Shown here one piece after another: positions 11,401 to 13,852 of a DNA stretch of 13,852 nt. This stretch comes from Acidobacteriota bacterium (GTDB taxonomy: Bacteria > Acidobacteriota > Polarisedimenticolia > Polarisedimenticolales > Polarisedimenticolaceae). Under the pieces are notes generated by a model. It worked only from the letters and a program-made list of their open reading frames with translations, did not search any database and had not been told where the DNA came from. How positions within the stretch are numbered: the first letter of the stretch is position 1; each line of letters begins with the position of its first letter. The position numbers were made by a program, and so were the translations under genes. Location of the stretch: positions 10,325-24,176 of the forward strand of contig WVWW01000164.1 of NCBI GenBank assembly GCA_011773795.1. The letters are read 5' to 3'.

Positions 11401-13852
11401 TCCAGGCCCAGGGTGTCATCAACCCGACGGTCGAGATGAACTACTTCGACTACGACGACGGGACGGGGCAGATCTGCCAGAACAGCCTGTTGGCCAGCGC
11501 CAACGGTCTGGTGCAAGCGTTCACGACGATCGCCCTCAGCGGCGGTAACGTGGCCGTGATCGACACCAGCGTCCGCGACAACGGTGACAACGACGTGTGG
11601 GCCGACACGAACGAGACGGCCTTCCTGAAGCTCACCCTGCGGAACCAGACCGGGATGCTGCTGACCAACGTCCAGGCCAAGCTGGCGAGTGGCGATCCGA
11701 AGATCGATTGCATCCTCAGCGCCAACGTCAACGTCGGCACGATGCCCGCGGACGATCCGGACACGATCGGGGTCGACGAAGGAATCGTGACCACGGTCGA
11801 AGAGTTCGCGTTCCGGATTTCGCCGAGCGCCAATCGTGTGGGCACCTGCTCCAACTCGGCCTCGGCGTGCGGTCTCGACTCGCAGTGCCCCGGCGGCACC
11901 TGCAATGCCGAGCTGATTCCCTACAGTGCGCAGCTGAACGTGTTCATCAGCTCCGACCAGTTCGACACGGCGTTCGTCGACCAGGTGGCGACGATCCCGC
12001 TCGACCTCGATGCGATCGGCGGGGGTGGCCCGGCCGAGATCGTCGAGGGCTTCGAGGGTGGCTTCGGCATCTTCGGCATCAACAACATGGACTCGGCAAC
12101 GGTCGGCGCCGACCCGCAAGCAACCGGCGCGGTCATCCCCGGCTCCGGCGGCAATGGCGGCAGCCTAACGGCTTCCGATGGTTTCCGTTGTTCGTTCGCC
12201 GATCCGGATTACGTCAACTCGTTCACCTTCGGTGACCCCGACTGCTTCCTGGGTCAGAACAACGACCACGCCAACACGACGTGGTGGGAGATCGTCACGG
12301 AGCGTGCGCACCTGGGCACCCAGGCGCTGCACTGGGGCATCTACCAGGACGACGTGCTGCAGTACACCACGCCGATGGGCGTGCTGGAGGCCGTCGAGAC
12401 GGTCGCTCCGCTGGCCATGGGCTTCGCGCGCATCTGCTCGAACGCTCCGCTGACGGCGTGCCCCAACGGCGACGGCGACTGCCCGGGTGGCGCGGTCAAC
12501 TCCTGTATCGAGGCCAAACCGCGGGCGGTGTGGAAGCACCAGGTCAGCCTGATGGACTTCCGCGGTGTGAACGTCAGTGGTCCGCTGCGTTCGGCGGACG
12601 GCGGCGTCATCCACGTTCAGTTGGCCAACCCGGTCGACGACGCGCCCGTGGGCGACTGGATCAAGGTCACGACCGTGGCCAACCAGTACGACTCCCAGAA
12701 AGAGGACAACTACAACGTCTGTACCTTCGACCCGATCGATGACGGGAACGACGAAGACGATTTCTTCGACCCGTCGGATCCGTTCCGTCGCTACGGACCC
12801 TCGTCGACCTGCTTCCCCGAGTTCGTCTACACCTACATGGGCGACACGGACGGCGCTTTCGACTCGGTCGCCGGTCTCGGTAACGCGACGCAGGGTCCGG
12901 GTCTACCGGGTTCGGTCGGACCGGGCACGTGGGTCGAGTCGGTCGTGGACTTCTCGCAGTTCCGCGCGCAGTACGTGCGGGTCCGCATGCTGGTCTCGGC
13001 GATCAAACTCGCGGAGACGTGGCAGGCGGCCTTCAACTACGAAGAGTCCGTCCCGCAGGAAGACGGTTGGTTCGTCGACGACTTCCGCATCAAGGACGCG
13101 ATCACCTCGGCGGCCTCGCTGGAAGCCGACGTCAAACTCAACGAGAGCGTCTGCTCCGGTGACGGTACGACACCGTGCGTGGACGACTCGGACTGCTCCG
13201 GGAACGGTACCTGCAACTTCCCGGGTTGCGGGATCACCTGCAACACGATCACCCCGTCGCTCGTGACCGATCCGTCCGGTGGTACGCCGGCACCCGGTCA
13301 GGTGATCGAGCTCAACGCGCTCCAGTCGGCGGCCGATCGCTGCGTGGGTGGCGTGCTGCAGTACCGCTTCTGGGTCGACTCCGCCGGTGATGGGGGCGCT
13401 TTCGGTGACGACGCGGGCGACACCTTGCTCCGCAACTGGTCCGAGAACGCGATCCTGCTGCAGGCGCCCGGCGACGACATCGTCTACGCCGCGGATGCCC
13501 GCTGCTCGGCGCTGACCAGCTGCGTCTCAACGGCCTATGCCCCGATCGACGTGGCCTGCCCGGACAGCTCGCTGCTGGCCCCGACGATCACGGCGGACGG
13601 CTCCAACAACAAGAACGACTTCCAGTGGAGCGGTCCGATCAACTACGCCTACGCGGAAGGCCCGATCTCCTCGCTCGGCACGAACTACGTGCCGTCGTCG
13701 AGCGGCACGGGTCTCAACGGCGCCAACCACACGTTGGTGTCCGGCAACGGCCACTGGCTGCTGATCCGTACCGACAACCCGATCTCGGGCGGCACGTTCT
13801 GCAACGAAGCCGGCGGCCCGGGCTGGTGGGGTGTCGGCGGACCTGACGGCCG
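5370..13852 (+). CDS. Giant secreted subtilisin-like (S8, KP-43-type) protease, 3' end outside window
   Basis: I translated this frame codon by codon: it is open for 2827 codons from the ATG at 5370 to the last base, with no stop. AGGAGG at 5359-5364 sits 5 bases before the ATG. The order is: signal peptide (1-28), two-lobed propeptide (~128-281), catalytic domain (~291-728) with Asp329, His384, Asn532 and Ser648, and KP-43-like beta-barrel (~762-942). Then come a Cys-bounded beta module (942-1060), a CARDB-like module, a long MAM/jelly-roll-like segment closing at GIGVDDVVFTW (~1879), a second CARDB-like module (~2051-2214), a second jelly-roll closing at DGWFVDDFRI (~2565), and Ig- and Fn3-like domains. 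The final visible stretch resembles the usual end of such proteins, so the stop is probably near. The product is predicted to be Sec-exported and self-activating. The substrate and any cell-surface anchor are unknown. The S8 assignment is firm; names of the later modules are by pattern only. Confidence 0.93.
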   Translation, partial: MRNRLLSGWRHYVVFAVVVSFGLAPVFAGAKDQITPMIDNPQATPGLQQVNRDAQPGLSGDGVEPVTLYARSNYVWPYSVPTPYGSATREQLGEQGMLRTVVGALSINELQRSLPQELQTANQLDVLEAQYFIVDLDKAWLRNGGAAEFSAIVEAAGGRVVGGMPVSAAIALLTRDAFVDVQLHQGVKAVAPFPAGIKLHPEIGLTPLANPIKAVSTVYDLDITLFPGEDAQLVAKDIIALGGEVTAAAGRTIRASIDRAELGRLAQIQSILVIHEAIPFRPAGEETTITMQTGGFQGRGTVGPYHLAGVNGSGNGVPGTSPQVLMIIDTGVQLDGADLSDTHNSAGTAGSAHRKVVAYRSASRFSGTGDETGCDAGPQGGLTHGHIVAATAVGNATNIVDLSTGWDANVKFYAPDSSDLDWTLDGVAPGGKVSVLDALVTPAAASCDDPIVNGLTAGPLWFTGVNDTAACPGATCPGFLQVGYRTTDGDGARVFNASFTAQGANVYESAARQIDLFLRTRQDALLFAAAGNFGTDFDNDFIPDLGSVAAPGTNKNGISLGRSGNASVGDNAENRFFNSSVGPARVDPGVLWETDPINSLDRIQPVLMAPGGDGGGLGVASEFVCRTNDNDQNDPVECDITDAFPGTSVSSAAAAGAAMLVRDYFAQGLYPTGAQVNANQVSNISGALVKAILVASADYLNGGGVPTGYRFNNEQGYGRIQLDNVLPLQTWAQSVSGLIVADGGDISPVGPNNLSGLDGVLNGALPGDTDQQTFEVCAPSSTLRVALAWMDADTANGTLATDLDLELVAPSGRIYYGNYFTDDDNRNKVLDANEDCPDLQGNTGVISQGQWSLPICQRANGTLSPHDVANNTEAIFLSNDVDGDGITDETDLDPADDDQIEIGTWTILVKTKDTNPNGTPFTPGVNADSSQRYAVAISGAACLGSSVRFDSGTYSCNEQAQITVNELPETPALDANVISGRTVVEVFDSQGLLVDTESGLAFTKKAGSQSYVGDQVFLTDATQRDTGNGVLDVRDGDTLRVTYTDATEGNVEVSEAAVDCELRITSGAITFGQFGFDTGTFVNGGCERNARGLFEFGFPDRYPDEDEQLILSVAIGSQETETIDNIVSSLRCVIADDALAPEDCRPGTQNCLNPDRILTGPNAMTECPASWLSVTNSPVTIAELPSAAAIGVNYNLSMGATIPDMQEVEFVLELTSPTAGRGGTATAVFRNVLDADQLAVLYSTDFPTGGSEFADWNNNEFLEGCAGDCGAYTGFARPTDNAGDFFRDYRFETRVFSDMTAGGKNAEAAANAPWNFNTNDGGFKNGIAAPTDDSAIIDTIAQWGEDKNFNNMLDGFCSIGKCNADPNEPCNVDDDCVAAGAGTTCIFDAQGWCGGVQGGTQCTDFDDPLDADLDPEDCEGDVCVANACVRTGNACVTDADCTGNTCNLVTCIDNPFSCSLAGLSGNFRCISESEDIDPRDFDLDNVWNTDGGCGWQTAEAGQCTGGSTCYIDADCPGGETCDAVAPQRGMWHTGRIGAFGATGCLGAGNNIEQCQGIETVGGETGERLWFELLLTPPIQKVDDTADSVNIMEFSWNQAIDLEDSNVGWSWEVDGDTTAINPVDLTSDGNVLNLGFGSYTPIGGSDGVSENNPDLTNGYSLFAPIFGVDNLTRNGVLGNNRHGQNACYFEGAGRYPLLTLNEFGLAGPLDDDINNGYCPGVGGGPDRRGVACNAVCDGGTENRQACNLIGGDPDPDGDGITCAAGGGTCQVGSTDVFLNRCADDECVAGSCMQSGIGCTVDADCNAGRACIFANDSIDEYVVPNGPIRNMDMNAFNGPELRFTTIEDVAGESAADFQAAIGMVNFEKEDTAAPDPVTSYGIGVDDVVFTWQEFTIVPDAVDCTTGGSCATIDSSVGASFNSATFLDITLQDSTPSNNDCNDDGDNTDAGDDTDCNNNGIADVRITGKSENEPTGERLTMDCSNPSGSTCPDGEYTGSLPVSATYDSPGVVFVQAQGVINPTVEMNYFDYDDGTGQICQNSLLASANGLVQAFTTIALSGGNVAVIDTSVRDNGDNDVWADTNETAFLKLTLRNQTGMLLTNVQAKLASGDPKIDCILSANVNVGTMPADDPDTIGVDEGIVTTVEEFAFRISPSANRVGTCSNSASACGLDSQCPGGTCNAELIPYSAQLNVFISSDQFDTAFVDQVATIPLDLDAIGGGGPAEIVEGFEGGFGIFGINNMDSATVGADPQATGAVIPGSGGNGGSLTASDGFRCSFADPDYVNSFTFGDPDCFLGQNNDHANTTWWEIVTERAHLGTQALHWGIYQDDVLQYTTPMGVLEAVETVAPLAMGFARICSNAPLTACPNGDGDCPGGAVNSCIEAKPRAVWKHQVSLMDFRGVNVSGPLRSADGGVIHVQLANPVDDAPVGDWIKVTTVANQYDSQKEDNYNVCTFDPIDDGNDEDDFFDPSDPFRRYGPSSTCFPEFVYTYMGDTDGAFDSVAGLGNATQGPGLPGSVGPGTWVESVVDFSQFRAQYVRVRMLVSAIKLAETWQAAFNYEESVPQEDGWFVDDFRIKDAITSAASLEADVKLNESVCSGDGTTPCVDDSDCSGNGTCNFPGCGITCNTITPSLVTDPSGGTPAPGQVIELNALQSAADRCVGGVLQYRFWVDSAGDGGAFGDDAGDTLLRNWSENAILLQAPGDDIVYAADARCSALTSCVSTAYAPIDVACPDSSLLAPTITADGSNNKNDFQWSGPINYAYAEGPISSLGTNYVPSSSGTGLNGANHTLVSGNGHWLLIRTDNPISGGTFCNEAGGPGWWGVGGPDG
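5751..6212 (+). other. Two-lobed propeptide of the giant protease
   Basis: Residues ~128-200 and ~219-281 are two similar alpha/beta halves. The first has AEFSAIVEAAGGRVVGGMPV, then GVKAVAPF. The second has DLDITLFPGEDAQ, DIIALGGEV, and LAQIQSILVIHEAIPF. Each shows helix, Gly-Gly-hydrophobic turn, strand and a closing hydrophobic-Pro strand. This matches the long propeptide style of KP-43-like subtilases, where the segment acts as folding chaperone and inhibitor until cleaved (family knowledge). Cleavage would be expected just after residue ~285. Confidence 0.7.
6240..7553 (+). other. S8 subtilase catalytic domain with complete active site
   Basis: Asp329 lies in QVLMIIDTGVQLDG, His384 in GLTHGHIVAAT, the oxyanion Asn532 in LLFAAAGNFG, and Ser648 in FPGTSVSSAAAAGAAML. 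The domain closes with NEQGYGRIQLDNVLPL. All four catalytic positions are present, so the enzyme should be active. The His motif reads HGHIVAAT against the common HGTHVAGT, replacing Thr and the second His. The His-Ser distance of 264 residues is about 100 more than in subtilisin BPN' (64 to 221). Part of the extra is a Cys-containing loop around residues 450-487 (SCDDP, AACPGATCPG). Confidence 0.92.
7653..8195 (+). other. KP-43-like C-terminal beta-barrel with a calcium-type acidic loop
   Basis: Residues ~762-942 follow the catalytic domain. They carry TLRVALAWMDAD, then LATDLDLELVAPSGRIYYGNYF, then GTWTILVKTKD and YAVAISGAACLG, the strand order of the P-domain-like barrel of KP-43 proteases. 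Inserted before the late strands is DVDGDGITDETDLDP (residues 880-894), a thrombospondin type 3/EF-loop-like acidic repeat likely to bind calcium (inference). Confidence 0.75.
8193..8549 (+). other. Cys-bounded beta-sandwich module
   Basis: Residues 942-1060 run from CLGSSVRFDSGTYSCNEQAQITV to EAAVDC. Between them are QVFLTDATQRDTGNGVLDVRDGDTLRVTYTDA. The pattern VRFD.G.YSC...ITV, then NGVLDVRDGDTLRVTY, then a closing VDC resembles an Ig-like unit that I recall from large secreted acidobacterial proteins. No function is known to me. Confidence 0.55.
11520..12011 (+). other. CARDB-like adhesion-type module (second copy)
   Basis: Residues ~2051-2214 contain DTSVRDNGDNDVWADTNETAFLKLTLRNQTG, LLTNVQAKLASGDPKIDC and VEEFAFRIS, the layout of CARDB/NEW3-like beta-sandwiches. 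A looser first copy lies at residues ~1061-1240, with FPDRYPDEDEQLILSVAIG, IDNIVSSL and VEFVLELTSP. Four-cysteine module 5 interrupts the second copy between FRIS and YSAQLNVFI. Confidence 0.55.
12033..13100 (+). other. MAM/jelly-roll-like module with cysteine insert
   Basis: Residues ~2222-2577 start at IVEGFEGGFGIF. They pass through RAHLGTQALHWGIYQDD, WVESVVDFSQFRAQYVRVRMLVSAI and end with DGWFVDDFRI, the typical opening and closing strands of MAM/concanavalin-like jelly-rolls on secreted bacterial proteases. Cysteine module 6 (residues 2356-2379) interrupts the fold. A more degenerate first copy spans about residues 1243-1891 and ends at GIGVDDVVFTWQEF, with modules 1-4 inside it. Confidence 0.55.
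13251..13852 (+). other. Terminal Ig-like and Fn3-like domains (cut by window edge)
   Basis: TPAPGQVIELNAL, LQYRFWVDSAGDGGAFGDDAGDTLLRNWSENAILLQAPGD and APIDVACP describe an Ig/PKD-like domain. APTITADG, DFQWSGPINYAYAEGPISSL and HWLLIRTDNPISGGTFCNEAGGPGWW follow as a Fn3-like domain. Comparable endings close other large secreted acidobacterial proteins that I recall, so few residues are probably missing beyond base 13852. Confidence 0.5.

Larger units (their letters stand above)
9438..13241 (+). repeat. Seven dispersed four-cysteine DxDC modules within the giant protease
   Basis: The shared protein pattern is C-x(5-7)-C-x(5-6)-C-x(4-8)-C, mostly with D-x-D or a similar acidic pair right before the third Cys. 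Positions (bases; residues): 9438-9524 (1357-1385, PCNVDDDC); 9636-9722 (1423-1451, ACVTDADCTGNTC); 9876-9932 (1503-1521, TCYIDADCPGGETC); 10707-10796 (1780-1809, GCTVDADCNAGRAC); 11847-11903 (2160-2178, ACGLDSQCPGGTC); 12435-12506 (2356-2379, ACPNGDGDCPGG); 13152-13241 (2595-2624, PCVDDSDCSGNGTC). The layout resembles the Dickkopf-type and myxobacterial DxDC cysteine motifs. Two disulfides per module are likely. The copies are diverged in DNA, so this is not a recent tandem duplication. Confidence 0.8.

Noticed and set aside
11367..12119. 250-codon open frame on the minus strand
   Set aside because: It is antisense to the second CARDB-like module; a compositional shadow.
9438..13241. CRISPR array or DNA tandem repeat
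   Set aside because: The repetition exists only at protein level. The copies differ in DNA sequence and spacing and are fully coding.

Overview
This is a GC-rich bacterial window with four complete genes and two genes cut by its edges. Gram-negative style Sec signal peptides, the codon bias and, above all, the module types in the last gene suggest Acidobacteriota (Thermoanaerobaculia/Polarisedimenticolia-like) or a neighbouring uncultured phylum. The taxon is an inference from remembered module styles, not from a marker gene.

Left part (1-4238, + strand): the 3' end of a large extracellular or envelope protein with Fn3/cadherin-like domains is followed 15 bases later by a three-gene peptide-type ABC importer unit. 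This consists of a family 5 solute-binding protein (859-2454), a DppB/OppB-type permease (2462-3406) and a DppC/OppC-type permease (3399-4238). The usual ATPase genes are not in the window. Convergent to it, and overlapping the end of the DppC-type gene by 59 bases, is larE (4180-5079, - strand). It encodes a PP-loop sulfur transferase of the nickel-pincer cofactor family and has no larB or larC beside it.

Divergent control region (5080-5369): this 290-base gap is densely built. It holds an extended -10 promoter toward larE, a near-consensus sigma70 promoter toward the right-hand gene, two related palindromes sharing TGCGGT...ACCGC, a third inverted repeat overlapping the rightward -35 box, and structured leaders on both transcripts. 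The larE leader can fold as a 10-bp outer stem enclosing an 8-bp inner hairpin.

Right part (5370-end, + strand): one reading frame stays open from 5370 to the last base (2827 codons, no stop). I checked it codon by codon. It encodes a giant secreted subtilisin-like (S8, KP-43-type) protease with a signal peptide, a two-lobed propeptide, an intact D/H/N/S active site and a KP-43-like beta-barrel. About 1900 residues of further modules follow: a CARDB-like plus MAM/jelly-roll-like arrangement that appears twice, then Ig/Fn3-like domains, with seven short four-cysteine DxDC modules scattered in it. Several long open frames antisense to this gene are compositional shadows.

Working together (inference): the giant protease could degrade extracellular protein and the importer could take up the peptides. 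The shared control region links the protease to larE rather than to the importer. The least expected items are the scattered cysteine modules and the regulatory architecture between larE and the protease gene.
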